Assembly (NCBI RefSeq): GCF_002217755.1
Contig: NZ_BCFL01000028.1
Location: 271,157-335,156 of the forward strand
DNA length: 64,000 nt
Source: Streptomyces hyaluromycini
GTDB lineage: Bacteria; Actinomycetota; Actinomycetes; Streptomycetales; Streptomycetaceae
Reading direction: 5' to 3'
Within the stretch, counting starts at the first letter, position 1, and each line of letters begins with the position of its first letter. Positions 63,992-64,000 of this stretch are shown one piece after another. The notes beneath the pieces were generated by a model. The model was not told where the DNA came from. It searched no databases and was given only the letters and a program-made list of their open reading frames with translations. The translations under genes were made by a program, and so were the position numbers.

Positions 63992-64000
63992 CTAAAAGGA

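Overview
The window is chromosomal DNA of a Streptomyces (or very close actinomycete). GC and third-position GC are very high, GTG starts and GTGA/ATGA overlaps are common, there are several likely leaderless genes, and typical Streptomyces families are present (DUF5999, DUF4118/KdpD, PucR, DUF881, FtsR/GarA). No prophage, CRISPR array, rRNA or tRNA gene was found.

Layout. 0-8.4 kb holds a secreted serine hydrolase, argG with an ArgR-type operator on its promoter, a PhzF-like isomerase, a CPBP membrane protease, a glutamate-cysteine ligase-family enzyme and two small conserved genes. 8.4-14.4 kb is a xylan/xylo-oligosaccharide locus: a lipoprotein, two ABC permeases and a secreted GH10 xylanase in one operon, plus a GH43 enzyme. 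Both transcription units share the same two-part operator.

14.4-40.6 kb is a potassium/ion homeostasis island. It holds two KimA-type K+ importers, a second diaminopimelate decarboxylase, a universal stress protein, kdpFABC-kdpE-kdpD with an extra 27-aa membrane ORF in front, an RCK-type ion channel, a second (frameshifted) kdpD with a DUF4118 partner, a CPA1 antiporter, a third APC transporter and a pair of paralogous small membrane proteins. One of that pair is broken by a 175-bp palindromic MITE. Several promoters in the island share a 17-bp element (CGTAAGANTCCCGTCAA), usually as two copies exactly 32 bp apart. I propose it as the KdpE operator, which would tie the scattered genes into one regulon.

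40.6-49.9 kb is a molybdenum/purine block: an HTH-TOBE molybdate regulator, PucR, a two-subunit xanthine dehydrogenase-like enzyme with fused 2Fe-2S and molybdopterin domains, a small molybdopterin-oxidoreductase-fold protein and modABC.

49.9-64 kb is a conserved actinobacterial core block: gcvP behind a tandem glycine riboswitch, a PRC-barrel protein, dinB, a MerR regulator, a DUF151 nuclease-like protein, an FtsR-like MerR, a GarA/OdhI-like FHA protein, DUF881-sbp-DUF881, a nucleotidyltransferase/phosphomannomutase-like protein and a CDP-alcohol phosphatidyltransferase. The order resembles the Rv1822-Rv1832 neighbourhood of Mycobacterium tuberculosis. The window closes with a strong terminator that belongs to a gene outside it.
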